A stretch of 64,000 nucleotides of DNA, from assembly GCA_030141605.1 (NCBI GenBank), contig JAQGDQ010000383.1:159409-223408 (forward strand). Reading direction: 5' to 3'. Below, in pieces: positions 12,901-21,496 of the stretch. How positions within the stretch are numbered: the stretch's first letter is position 1; each line of letters opens with the position of its first letter. The notes under the pieces were generated by a model that was not told the DNA's origin, did no database searches, and saw only the letters and a program-made list of their open reading frames with translations. The translations under genes were made by a program, and so were the position numbers. The DNA comes from Tubiluchus corallicola (lineage: Eukaryota > Priapulida > Priapulimorpha > Priapulimorphida > Tubiluchidae).

Positions 12901-14638
12901 CTCGTACGTCATTCTCACTCACTCGCGCCAAATGCTCAGAACATGGCGATCTTTAAGGCAATACTTGCATTCGAAATTCGCTAGAAAAATGTAAGTTTTT
13001 TCAATTTACAAGTTTCTTTTGTTCAATAATATCTATGATTTTTTCGTGTAATCATAATTATACGTTAAAAAACTTCAATGCCTGTTGGGGTTATATTTAA
13101 TGACAAGATATCATAGACATCTAACCACATATTTGACACACCAGACTAATATGTTAATCTACAACTATAGTACAAGTTAATCTGGTAACATGCTCTCTTT
13201 ATTAGCGTTGACGATCGTTCCGAAAGCATTTTCTATATTATAAATCAAGCCAAAACAAATAATCAGTACAGTTATGACACTACCAGCCAAGGCGTAGAAT
13301 AAATTATATGATTACACATTCACAGGAGTGAAATTCAAATTGTCAGAATACAAGTGGAAATGACTTGAAAAGAGGTTCTCGCATAAAGAAACTGCAAAAA
13401 CATAAAAATAGTACCTTATATATTAGATTCAGGCAAAACCACAACAGCCAGCAAACAATTAGTTTAACAACAAGCAAAATCTACATAATAACATAATAAA
13501 CGTAAACAACATTTCAAATCCTAGAGGCTGGCTCTTTCACGTATTTAAACTGGCAATTCACGTCTAACCGCAGTCCATATAAAAACGTTACATCCAGCTT
13601 TATCAATGAATCCAAGTATCTTTTGTTGGGGATCTACGCTTATACGCAAATTCGTATTGTTTGTAACGCCATAAAATGATTAGACATACTACTTTGATTA
13701 GCTCCCTATAGTCCTAATTAATAACCCGCACGTTGCATAGTCACAGCCACAGGCAAAGTGTAGTCAATAAACTAAGTGTGGCAATATGGTCTAATATGGC
13801 AATCAAAGAAGTTCACTTAGTAAACGTAATCCCTTTAAAAAGTTATAATTATATAAAAGAAATTTTTACCAATTTCAGTTATTTGCGTAAAACCCCAAGG
13901 AGTTACCATGACGTTAGCACATCTGCATCAGTTGACCAGAAGACTACAAGTTTATTGAGACTGTTCATACAAGCAACGTAAATTTTTTTCCTGAGCTAGT
14001 GATTTGTACTAGTTTTTTGTCTAGGCTTTCCGAAATGTAAATGTATTAACAGGACAGTACTCGCATCAACAAGCGAACATCAATGGACTGTATTCGGCAA
14101 TGGTTCCGGGTGACTCGGGAATGGAGGGTGTTTGCATTACACATTGGATCCTTTGCAATAGAAAAAGTATTCCTGGCAATGGCTGATCATAATCCAGTAA
14201 AATAGCTACAAACTTGATAGTTTGCATTTAAGCACAATACTACACTCCATCTATAACAGCAATTCCTATGATGCACGATTAAATGCAGTGTTAGTAGGCG
14301 TAATTGACTCACAATCAGCTCCCCAATTATAAATCACATTTTATTACAACGCTTAATAGCCCACAGTTTAAACTTGTGGGCTTAATTGGCCTAATAGGCC
14401 TAATCCACACTTGACAACCTTATTCCTTAACAATTCATATACTTGAGCGCAATCTTGTAACTGTATTAACAAGTATTACATACCTGGTAATAAGCTCAAC
14501 TGTTTGGAAAATTGCCACAGAGACTCCGCCCAGAAATAAGCAGATCCATAACAACTTAAGAAGCATAAATCTCGAAGTAAAAATGTTTTTTACACCGTGC
14601 GCGCTAGTCTGTTCAGCGAAATCTTTGAGCGAAAGCAT
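3857..14638 (-). CDS. DEG/ENaC-family sodium channel, 5' seven exons (gene 1, 3' end not found)
   Basis: Seven minus-strand exons join with matching phases: 14638-14484, 12622-12439, 11028-10808, 10452-10343, 6381-6218, 4458-4354 and 3968-3857. They encode about 350 residues. In order these are a short cytoplasmic N-terminus with the family HG motif (TSAHGV, residues 12-17), TM1 (about 27-46), FPAVTVCNKN after TM1, the LGNCFTFN finger motif, GLKLTLFLNQQNYIG, the VVHDQRNTPFP strand, a PPHGNC block and a cysteine-rich segment with CGC. Family members are plasma-membrane trimers that pass Na+ and are often amiloride-sensitive. About 100-150 residues, including TM2, should follow. I find no such exon between 1 and 3856, so the gene runs off the window or is truncated. 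The ligand or gating mode cannot be told. Introns hold transposon debris. Confidence 0.9.
4354..4458 (-). CDS. DEG/ENaC gene 1, exon 6 (PPHGNC)
   Basis: The acceptor is TTTTCAG and the donor GTAAAG; the exon has 35 codons. TELKRVIPPHGNCTK corresponds to the conserved pre-cysteine loop (KRLxxPxGxC). SYSLK at the end leads into the next cysteine-rich exon. Confidence 0.9.
4743..5180 (+). mobile_element. LINE ORF2 C-terminal (zinc-binding-like) fragment
   Basis: A plus-strand ORF in intron 6 of the channel gene. It contains RKFAIEIGRYHKPI, then RVCKNCLNKVEAELDVITEC and ends FVFLNSSQDAEVIK. This is the C-terminal region of many LINE ORF2 proteins: an IEtGR block followed by C-x2-C...E...C and a terminal FV-L-s-D-ei block. 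The His of the usual zinc-binding set is not evident. No reverse transcriptase core precedes it, so it is a remnant. Confidence 0.7.
5181..6217. other. Intron sequence of channel gene 1, nothing recognised
   Basis: Short ORFs at 5600-5797 and 5923-6108 (plus) have no recognisable motif, no coding-like neighbours and ordinary AT-rich composition. I see no RNA gene. This lies between exons 5 and 6 of the DEG/ENaC gene. Confidence 0.4.
6218..6381 (-). CDS. DEG/ENaC gene 1, exon 5 (palm-domain strands)
   Basis: The acceptor is TATATAG and the donor GTAATA. It encodes LKLTLFLNQQNYIG, GFRIVVHDQRNTPFP and ETSIAVKV, which match the family pattern GLxLxLxxxxxxY...VxIHDQxxxPFP...TSIxVK. The donor is confirmed by the in-phase continuation TELKRVIPPHGNC in the next exon. 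Confidence 0.92.
6382..7116. other. AT-rich intron 4 sequence, nothing recognised
   Basis: Low-complexity AT-rich DNA between the exon at 6381 and the LINE remnant at 7117. There are no ORFs of note and no repeat structure that I can define. Confidence 0.4.
7117..8340 (-). pseudogene. Decayed LINE reverse transcriptase
   Basis: Reading the minus strand from about 8200 downward gives DLKKAFDILDHEIVIEKL (RT motif with catalytic Asp). Then, in the frame at 8063-7878, come ETGMPHGSILGAIIF and INDLP. These are successive RT motifs of a CR1/Jockey-like LINE. The YADD region is frameshifted (EMYA then a frame change), and later pieces at 7787-7524 and 7311-7117 continue as broken C-terminal segments. 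It sits in intron 4 of the channel gene in the same orientation. Confidence 0.8.
8516..8836 (+). mobile_element. BEL/Pao-type LTR retrotransposon fragment (integrase C-terminal region)
   Basis: The plus strand reads PLTPHLLNHQVLAS and, after a stop, MLKEYWKQWKALYLTSQ-RH. Together these match the BEL/Pao polyprotein tail (PLTPxHLLxGRxL ... FWxRWxxEYLxxLxxR; DUF5641-type). The rest of the ORF to 8836 has no recognised motif. No LTRs were found nearby, so it is an isolated piece inside intron 4. Confidence 0.6.
8837..9570. other. Intron 4 sequence, nothing recognised
   Basis: A plus ORF at 8971-9186 is cysteine- and leucine-rich but matches no family I know. No repeats or RNA features are visible. 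Confidence 0.35.
9571..9735 (+). mobile_element. LINE ORF2 C-terminal fragment
   Basis: The plus strand encodes LKKHLNFINKPKYYSYG, then HHTRLRVGFSQLNEHL. The minus-strand LINE end at 60386-60802 has the closely similar VHHTRMRIGFSQLNYDL, so the two belong to related elements. A stop follows shortly. The CxCG zinc-binding part has decayed. Confidence 0.7.
9736..10342. other. Intron 4 sequence, nothing recognised
   Basis: AT-rich sequence between a LINE fragment and exon 4 of the channel gene. No ORF or repeat of note. Confidence 0.35.
10343..10452 (-). CDS. DEG/ENaC gene 1, exon 4 (GNCFTFN)
   Basis: A short exon with acceptor TACGTAG and donor GTATGT. It completes a split Lys codon and encodes PVLGNCFTFNSG, the near-invariant GxCxxFN motif of the ectodomain. 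It is too short and phase-split to stand out as an ORF. Confidence 0.9.
10808..11028 (-). CDS. DEG/ENaC gene 1, exon 3 (acidic segment and first ectodomain cysteines)
   Basis: The exon runs from acceptor CATTTAG to donor GTATTG. It encodes an acidic DIDDFYEFEYYESDYE stretch, then a helical region and ILECNWRGRPCDFNK, where two cysteines match the usual C-x-F-x-G-x-x-C position. The final codon is split. Confidence 0.88.
11145..11415. mobile_element. Foldback element, 271 bp, arms of about 125 bp
   Basis: The left arm begins TTCCGACACTTTATTAATCG and the right arm ends with its near-exact reverse complement. The arms stay alignable through CGTTGAATGCC, the AATAGATATTTTTATTTCTT block and GAAGCTTTCACCCTA to a short central loop near 11275-11290. 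Blocks such as GGGTGAAAGCTTCTG and GATGAAGCCCG resemble ends of Penelope-like elements, but that link is only a resemblance. It lies in intron 2 of channel gene 1. Confidence 0.8.
11416..12438. other. Intron 2 sequence with probable dispersed-repeat fragments
   Basis: From about 11740 to 12430 there are repeated CCTTCCC-type blocks (GGATCCTTCCTCCC, GAAGGGGA), then AAGGTACCTCCAAGTGG and a run of ACGACGG-like triplets. This looks like decayed repeat sequence. ORFs at 11997-12424 on both strands overlap and have no family match. Confidence 0.4.
12439..12622 (-). CDS. DEG/ENaC gene 1, exon 2 (FPAVTVCN motif)
   Basis: The acceptor is ATTCCAG and the donor is GTAAAT. It encodes FFQFPTTVTTK and then FPAVTVCNKN, the hallmark that follows TM1 in this family. 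It ends on a complete codon (LE), in phase with the next exon. Confidence 0.92.
12623..14483. other. Intron 1 of channel gene 1
   Basis: No exon, RNA gene or clear repeat was recognised. The plus ORF at 13733-13981 has no identifiable domain. Confidence 0.4.
14484..14638 (-). CDS. DEG/ENaC gene 1, exon 1 (N-terminus and TM1)
   Basis: The ATG at 14636-14638 is preceded in frame by a TAA a few codons upstream, which supports it as the start. The exon encodes LSLKDFAEQTSAHGV, then TM1 (LLKLLWICLFLGGVSVAIF), ending in a GTATGT donor after codon position 2. The next exon supplies the third base, making Arg. Confidence 0.9.
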
Positions 14639-15199
14639 TCTTGAACTTTAGAAATTATCATGAAGACAGAAAAAAATAGTGGCGCTTGCAGAAGTATTCC
14701 GATAACGTTTAACTCTTTTGCGTTTCCTGGTTTTACATAGCTTCGTCCCACGTGATTCCTTGAAGCTTCGTTGTTTTTAGGTATAACAACATCAGACAAT
14801 CGCTTAGTTACTGCAATTACCGGTATAAATACGATTGTTATCTACCTATTCAGAAAACGCTATACACATCTGTGTGCATTAATTGAGTAGTTCGCGATGG
14901 GCTTGCGTGCGACAAAATTAATGGAGATAACGTCATAGAAACGACTGTCATTATTGAAATGGCTTTTGACGAAGCCTGTGCTATATTCATAATAAATGTT
15001 GCTTAATGCGAGCAGGTGCTAACTAACTTAATGCTAACCAAATTGGAGAGCTAACTAGGAAAAATCAATAACTAGTTAACCTGTTCCCCCAAGTTGTTTA
15101 GCAACATTTCTGGTGGTTTTATTAACATTTTGTTTATGGTTAGATGGACAGAATGAATTACAATTCAGGATGCACTCATAGCGGCTTTCGTTCAGTGCA

Positions 15200-15745
15200 T
15201 AGTTGTACCGAATTTAAATAATATATAACTATTTACAACACATATTCACAAGCAAAGTTTCCTTTCGTCACGTAGGGGCTGCGGTACTGCAACTTCGTTT
15301 ACGGAACATTGGAACAAAAGTATTTGATTATTCACTATTGATCGCGTTAGAAATATTTGTGCATCATTTACAAATTCTGGTAAACTATTCCAAATCGGAA
15401 CAACTCTATTAGAAAAAAATGACCAATGTTTTTAGCAAATCACCTAATATACAATTTAAGCTGATTGTTGTCCGATTACACGTCGCTAATGTAAAAAATG
15501 TCTCTGTCTATATCTATGTCTTTATGTCTGACTTGATAACACAATACTAAATCTTTATGTAACTTTAATGAAGTAAGATTTAAAAAGTTCAATCGTAACG
15601 GATATGACAAATAAGTAATGTTACATCTATAGTACAAACGTCTGGTAAAATACCTTTGAACTGCGTGAATTTTATCAAAAAATGGTGGTCGTTCATAAAA
15701 TGGTTGTACATGTATAACCGTGCAACAGCGAAAAATCATCTTGCG
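15200..15745 (-). pseudogene. LINE reverse transcriptase C-terminal fragment
   Basis: The minus ORF at 15476-15739 encodes FDKIHAVQRYFTRRL, then TYLSYPLRLNFLNL and LHKDLVLCYQ. This is the classic LINE pattern after the RT domain (KIExVQRxFTrRL ... YxxRLxxLxLxsLexRR...LxxxYK). Sequence below 15476 appears to be its degraded continuation. It is not in frame with any other RT piece nearby. Confidence 0.8.
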
Positions 15746-15874
15746 AATTATTGTTACTTAATTACCTTATCATTTGGTTACTCTCCGTGATGTCGAGGAA
15801 GTACTATTCACAATATCATTGCAGCCCAGCACTTTAATTCTTAATCGAGTAGCATAATTTTATCTTACTGTGCA

Positions 15875-16016
15875 TTCAGACTAGAGAGTTTCTCGCTAGT
15901 TCTTGCGCAAGTTAACTCACAGCAGCTCTCGGAAAGTTTGCAATTATTTGCGAGAGAACTTGCAAAGTCGTTCTCACTAAACGAGTTTACTCTCAGAGAG
16001 AACTCTCTAGTCTGAA
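15875..16016. mobile_element. Short inverted-repeat element (MITE-like)
   Basis: The left end TTCAGACTAGAGAGTT is the exact reverse complement of the right end AACTCTCTAGTCTGAA, enclosing 110 bp rich in CTCGC, GCGAGA and AACTTGCGA-type motifs that also pair with each other. Length 142 bp, no coding. Confidence 0.75.
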
Positions 16017-16194
16017 CCCGCCGTTATACATTTTCTCCGGAGAAAGTTTTACTGTGAAATTATCTTGAATAACAGCTTCTGTTAATGTACATAATTATCA
16101 CTTAACTTGCGTTGCGGAAGCATAGATGTGTCGTCAATACCAGAAATTTGCCCTATAATGGCGTATTTCATCTTTATGAGGAATTAGTATCAAT

Positions 16195-16393
16195 CAATCA
16201 ATCAATCAATCAGTCAATTTATTTCACTCCAGCAATACATATAGAATACATCAACATACAATATTATTGAAAAAAAGAAACAGTATAGGTAAAAAAACGT
16301 TGATGAAGTCAAATTAACCAAATAAAGGGTTGCTGCATGACACCTTGAAAGCTTGGCTTGTTAGGGTGGCAGAAATGAGTGAATGAAAGAAAG
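16195..16393 (-). mobile_element. LINE 3' UTR fragment with (ATCA)n tail
   Basis: Nearly the same as 1258-1450: shared blocks CTCCAGCAATACATATA, GTTGATGAAGTCAAATTAAC and GACACCTTGAAAGCTTGGC. The low-coordinate end is (ATCA)n, that is a (TGAT)n tail on the element's own strand. It identifies the 3' terminus of this LINE family. A strongly 5'-truncated insertion. Confidence 0.85.
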
Positions 16394-17199
16394 GTGATAG
16401 TGATCTTCGCATTAATGTTACTAATTCACTATGAGAATTTATATAGACTCGTTACAACGACACATTGGCAGCTAATTCTGTTTTTCACAAGCAGCCGTAA
16501 AGTCAAAGAGCGTATTTGTTATTATACGAGTGCGAATATCTTTGCAATCGGTATTGAATTGAGTTACCTAGCGCTATGTTGTCTTCTGGAGACTCTTTAT
16601 CAAGGATTTTCCGTAGCCTCTATGTAAACACATGATTACGTAGTACGTTATATTATAATGTTTATCATGTGAAATCCACTTTGCACTTTTTTAAGCATAT
16701 CACTGTGCACTTTTTATATCATATCACGTATTTTTATTACTAAGACATAGCTAGTAAATGTGGCAGGACAATCACTTGTATTAGTAACATACAATTACAG
16801 TTATATAACAAATGTAAATGTATTAATGTAAAACTTTGTAATAATTATTCGCATATTTCAACCACAAGGTCTTGGTTTTCTTCAGATAAACACTACGACA
16901 ATAATTTCATGTTTATTTGGGTCCGAAAGCAAAACTTGGGTTTTTGAATTTGTGCACAATTTAAGCATCAGTTTAGCTCCCCTCTTTCACGATCAAACAT
17001 TTTTAACAAATTGCAGTTTTTCTTTATTTTGTACCCTCTTTGTGAAGAAGTTGGGCAGATTATAAGATTATAAGATACGATTTTCGCAAAGGTTGGTAGA
17101 ATACCAGGCCCAAAAATGTGTCATTTGCGCTTCGTGGAGGTTTCTGAGGAAATTTTATAGTTTTATGAAAACAAAACGACTTTCATTAAAGCTATGAAT
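16394..17199. other. Intergenic, nothing recognised
   Basis: The ORF at 16379-16627 (plus) partly overlaps the LINE UTR and has no domain. The rest is AT-rich without visible structure. Confidence 0.35.
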
Positions 17200-17214
17200 T
17201 AAAAGAAAGGTTAA

Positions 17215-17700
17215 AAAACATGTTTCCAAGCGTTTCAACTGCAGCCTGCAGTCACCTTTAGTGATGACTACACAAGTAAGCAACCAGTTTTATAGATAGA
17301 ATCTACGGTGCAAAAATTGGGAATTAAATTGCTTTACACATTAAGAGAAGGTTTATTAGGGTACATACATAAACCTTCTTTTATTAATAGGTCCCAGTTA
17401 TTTGTAGCTTTGGCCATACTTCCGAAACTATTAAAATCAGATTTGTGGCCACAGACACAAATATGATCATGAATGCTAGAAATCGAGGAAGACATTTTAA
17501 TTTCTTGCCAGCTCTAGACGAAACGTCCAGAAATATATATATTCTTACTTTAAAGTGTCTGGACGTTTTGCCGTGATAAGCAGCATTGCAGCTGCTACAC
17601 TGAAATCTATAAGCAATACTAGACTGTAAGATTGTGGGTATTTTGTCTTTAGATGGGGAAAAAGAGCCTAAACTATGGCCAAATTTTAACATAATGCATA
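17215..17700 (-). mobile_element. Penelope-like element fragment (GIY-YIG-like C-terminus)
   Basis: The minus ORF at 17384-17692 contains YRFQCSSCNAAYHGKTSRHF and KVRI, matching the C-terminal endonuclease region of Penelope-like retroelements (Y-F-C-xx-C-xx-xY-GKT-RH-xxRI). The expected EHL after RI is replaced by YIF, and the residues after it drift, so it has mutated or shifted. At 17222-17270 a CGTTTCAACTGCAGCCTGCAGTC block resembles Penelope terminal-repeat sequence. A short inverted repeat (AAACGTCCAGA / TCTGGACGTTT) lies at 17520-17572. Confidence 0.7.
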
Positions 17701-18644
17701 ATTAAATATGGGGCAAAGTTCACTAATTGAGTTTTTGATTGATTGACATGACTGCTTTCAGTTTTTTTATCTTTCTTTCGGAACACGAGACATCAGTCTG
17801 TTCAAGTGGCTCCACCTGACCCTGGGCTATCAATTGCTAATGCGACGCACCCACCAATGATCAATAATGCACACACTTCTAACGTAGTGTAAACATTGAC
17901 AGTTGTGAATCAGTAAAAAAGTTATCAAAATCATAATATGTGATCTAGGTGATTTAAACTAATGCATTTTAATTTTGCAACGTAAACTTGCGTAGACGTT
18001 TTAATTGTGTTTTAAGTAGTTTATTTTTCCTTCTAGTAAACGACATCAGCTTCAATAACATTTCAATTCTGTTCTGTTCTGTTTGAGAAAATCACATTTT
18101 GACTTTCTAAATGTATCCCAATTTCTTGTGATCTACAAACGACCATACAATATGTAAGAAATTAGTATTGAGCCAGGTCTGTACATCACAGGGTGTTTCA
18201 GTATCACCAAAATTTAAATATGAAATGGAGTAGTAATAAACTAAAAATCAATGCTCAGCTACGCTAGGAAACTGTAGACAATATGATCCACAAAAATTTA
18301 AACGAGTCTCTTCTTTAAAAATAGAAACATACGGAAGAAGAGAGAAGTAGCTGCAGTGAGATTATTGACTGGACAGAGAAATTTTAGTGAGTTGATGACT
18401 CGTATTGAATTTGCTAGAGACGAGGTTTGTGAATGCGGTACGGAAGCCTACGTACTGTTTTATTCGCAAGATCGTTCATAACAATATTCTTAGGCTTACG
18501 ATGGAATTCACAAAGGTTTCGTAACCTAAGAAAGTTATTAAATGCGAATTAATATAGCTAGGTATGCTATTAAATTACATCTTAGTGCTATCTGATCTGA
18601 AAAGCTACAAGTTCTTGTAGTTAACTGTCCATTCAAAAACTTGC
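17701..18644. other. Intergenic, nothing recognised
   Basis: AT-rich sequence downstream of the second DEG/ENaC gene's stop codon. No ORF, RNA or repeat was assigned. Confidence 0.35.
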
Positions 18645-18821
18645 TCATTCTTGCGGTCCTGTTGGTATGTTCGTCTTCTCCAGATTTTGTATTCGCGTGG
18701 GCCGCTTATACAGGCTATAGATGGAAGCAGAAATGAATTGAAAGAACTCGACAAATGTCAGTAAAGAACAACCGATATACAATCCAAATGTTCCACCGAG
18801 TTCGGAGAGCAGGCTAAAACC
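18645..18821 (-). CDS. DEG/ENaC gene 2, last exon (TM2 and C-terminus)
   Basis: Acceptor TTTTTCAG; stop TGA at 18645-18647. LLSELGGTFGLYIGCSLLT is the most conserved block of the family, with GCS at the selectivity filter. The tail is basic just after the membrane (YKRPTR). Confidence 0.92.
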   Translation of the reverse strand, partial: GFSLLSELGGTFGLYIGCSLLTFVEFFQFISASIYSLYKRPTRIQNLEKTNIPTGPQE

Positions 18822-20230
18822 CTGAAAAATCACAATGCAGATTGAGAATTGTAGATAACGAGGACTTATCAATAATTTATCATCTAAATGTCAAGATTAT
18901 CATGATGAATTAATTAAACTTTGATACCAAATTCGAAAGTCGGGAAATGTGAAAAATTGTAGCACAGCTTGGATTTGAACCAGAAACTTTCGGCTTACAA
19001 CGCCGGCGCCGTAACAACTAGGCCACCGTGTTTCCCGGTGATTATGATTTCCGTTGCAGTTCTTCAGCTTTACACACTACAGTGATTTCGGACTAATTAG
19101 AGAATTTTAATTTGATAAATTTTACGTTCAAAATTTATTATAAACATATATTATTATAAAATATATATAAATATTATTCAAATATTTATTATATATTAAT
19201 GTAATATAACACCCGAGCAAAGTTCAAGCTCAAAATTAATCAAGTAAAAATCATCTGATTACTAGTGTGGGCAATCTAATGTTGGAAATGCTAATGTATG
19301 GAATGTGAAATGATGTATGGAATGCCAAGGTATTAATGCTTCTTTTTGAATATTAATAAATCAATTATGAATATGCAAAATAGATTTATTAATATTAAAA
19401 ATGAATTATGATTTATGAATAATCAAAATTGATTTATGAATAATCACAATTGATTTATGAATAATCAAAATTGATTTATTAATATTCATAAATGATTTAT
19501 TAAAAATAATCACTAAATTCCGTGGAAATAGTTGACTAGCAGGATGAACTTTGGATTGTTATAATCAATCGCCGGGAGAAAAAGTGGTCTACAATGCCTA
19601 GTGGTTATGAATCGGCTTGTAACCTGAAAGTCTTTGGTTCAAATCCAAGCTGTGTTGCAACTTTTCAAGTTTTCCTTCTTTCGAGTGTGGTATCAAAATT
19701 TTTCATTGTAGTGGGTTTACGCTGTCAACGAGGATTGATAATCCTCGACATTGTATATATTTAATGTTTCAGTTTTCATGTGTATCATGATTCCACAATT
19801 GATTTGCTTTAATTTGCAGTATGTGAAAGAACACCTACTGTCTGTACTTGCAGTTTTAGAATAAAATGCAGATAAAATAATATTCCAAAAATGGTTTTGC
19901 ACACATAAACATCTTGCTTTTTCAGTGTCAACGTCGATTATTTGAAGCTAAGCTTTGTAGTATATAAGCAAACAGAAGATGAGAGTTTACTGATATCTCA
20001 ACAGCGAAACTAATTTGCTTTAAGCTGCACTAAAATTACTTACAAAGCATAATAAGAAAACAGAAGCTTAAAGATTACTGATATCAAAACTGCTAATGTG
20101 ATTTCTTTAAGTTGCACAAGATAATAATTCAATAATTCTGAAAAAATTGCTTACAGTGTATTTGGGTTCCGTTTCTATCACCTGGTAGCTCAAGTCACTG
20201 TAGTAAACTTTGATTTTTGCGAATTGCATT
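18645..20230 (-). CDS. DEG/ENaC-family channel, last two exons (gene 2, 5' part not found)
   Basis: Two minus-strand exons, 20230-20155 and 18821-18645, join in phase. The first encodes FAKIKVYYSDLSYQVIE...KYT, the conserved ectodomain strand before TM2. The second encodes LLSELGGTFGLYIGCS with LLTFVEFFQF, which is TM2 with the GxS selectivity filter (GCS), then a 30-residue cytoplasmic tail ending GPQE. The pair lies upstream of exon 1 of gene 1 on the same strand, so it must belong to another gene, tandem to gene 1. No earlier exons are seen. The inverted-repeat element at 20683-23269 begins about 450 bp upstream, so the gene may be disrupted or a 3' relic. Confidence 0.85.
18905..19040 (-). 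mobile_element. tRNA-derived SINE (Thr-like head), minus orientation
   Basis: On the minus strand a tRNA-like head runs from about 19040 to 18964. It has a D-arm-like GGCCTAGTTGTTACGG, an anticodon arm CGGC-GTTGTAA-GCCG (anticodon TGT) and a B box GGTTCAAATCC. A tail follows, ending TTTCGAATTTGGTATCAAA. The same head and tail occur in the opposite orientation at 19571-19715, which marks a SINE rather than a tRNA gene. The acceptor stem pairs poorly. Confidence 0.75.
19100..19520. repeat. AT-rich degenerate repeats
   Basis: TGATTTATGAATAATCA-like units recur from about 19360 to 19505, preceded by TATATTATTA-rich sequence. The block lies between the two oppositely oriented SINE copies. Confidence 0.7.
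19571..19715 (+). mobile_element. tRNA-derived SINE (Thr-like head), plus orientation
   Basis: It carries ATGCCTAGTGGTTATG (A-box region), CGGCTTGTAACCTG and the B box GGTTCAAATCC. The tail, ending TTTCGAGTGTGGTATCAAA, aligns with that of the SINE at 18905-19040. Not a functional tRNA. Confidence 0.75.
20155..20230 (-). CDS. DEG/ENaC gene 2, penultimate exon
   Basis: Acceptor TTTCCTAG, donor GTAAGC. It encodes 25 full codons with AKIKVYYSDLSYQ, which fits the strand that leads into TM2. It ends in phase 0 to meet the TM2 exon. Confidence 0.8.
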
Positions 20231-20682
20231 CTAGGAAACATTGTATAGTATTAGTGCAAATAATACAAGTTTGGGCGATACATATTATATGTAAGAAACG
20301 TACTGACATCCTTATTTACTGCACCTGCTTAAAGAAATGTGGGGAAAATACAGGAAACATGAAATACAGAGTATTTGAGTGTTTTGTAAGTGTAAGTAAC
20401 GCATTTGGAAATGTTCACCAACGCACTTCTTTTAACAAAGTGAAGACAAGGGTATTCTAACTTCAATCATTAATTTACTAAAATTTTCATACTTTTGTCA
20501 GTACATTAGCTTAGCTTGTGTTGTGGCAGAACTCTTAAGTTCAGTTCTTTCGAGACTAGTAATAGGGTATGACGAGGTGGTCTCCTTTTTTCCATTACTG
20601 TTGATACATAGACAATAATCAAAAATCTGTCTCAAAAAACCAATGCTACTTGTCGATTGGGTGGTATTGTTATTAACCATAT

Positions 20683-21467
20683 TAAATGGTTGCGGACGGC
20701 ATTTTGTCACGTATCAAGTATTTAATATATTAACCTGTTTACAGAAACCGATTACAGATTACCAGGCATTACCTTGAAGGGAAAACTTTAACGTACCTGG
20801 GTATAATCTATGACATACACAGGTACGCTGCCTTGATGGCGAAATTGCATTTTACCGATGAATACAACAAGGGATTTTTTTGCATAGGCCTATATATTCA
20901 TTATCAATATAATAAATAATAATGAACAAGCACTGTTAGACACTAAATGAAACGTGAGCGTGTAATATTTTTAATACAGAAGTGACTCTATTTTTTTGTA
21001 TGGCGAGACAGCTTAACGTAAATTTATGCCTAAATTCATGCTTAACTCCATATTAAATTTAACCCTTTTTAGAAAGATATGCATAAATAATAGTTACTTT
21101 GTTTCAATTTTCACTTATTAGCAACATGGATATGTAATTAAACTGTATTAGTGCTACGTATCGTGATTAGTTAATATCTGGCAAGTTATTTTCTGTCTAT
21201 ATATCATTAACAGTCAAATTTAAGTGGAACCATATTTCTAAACATGAGACTATTTTTGTGTACTTTACTGTATAATCAAAGAATTCATACTACATCAACA
21301 ATCTAAAATACATGTGCAAATTATATGCTCCAGGATATATTAATTTGATAATTTGAAGCAATTATTTTATTTATCTTTTTTTAAATCAAAGTGGAAGATA
21401 TAGGCAAATAAGTCGGCCCTAATTACTACCTTAGTCTTTTTTGCATTTTTTTTTCTTTTTTAGCAAT
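20683..21467. repeat. Left arm of the long inverted repeat
   Basis: Starts TAAATGGTTGCGGACGGC and ends with a run of T and C followed by TTTTTTAGCAATT. It has no ORF of its own. The inner end is a textbook 3' splice site (pyrimidine tract plus TAG). Confidence 0.9.
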
Positions 21468-21496
21468 TACTCACCTTCTTTACCTACATCATTCAT

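Noticed and set aside
18964-19040. tRNA-Thr gene (minus strand)
   Set aside because: A and B boxes and an anticodon arm are present, but the acceptor stem pairs poorly, and the downstream tail is shared with an inverted copy at 19571, so it is a SINE.
20498-20710. Minus ORF as an additional DEG/ENaC exon upstream of 20230
   Set aside because: It contains Cys residues but lacks the family pattern, and its start lies in the inverted-repeat arm.
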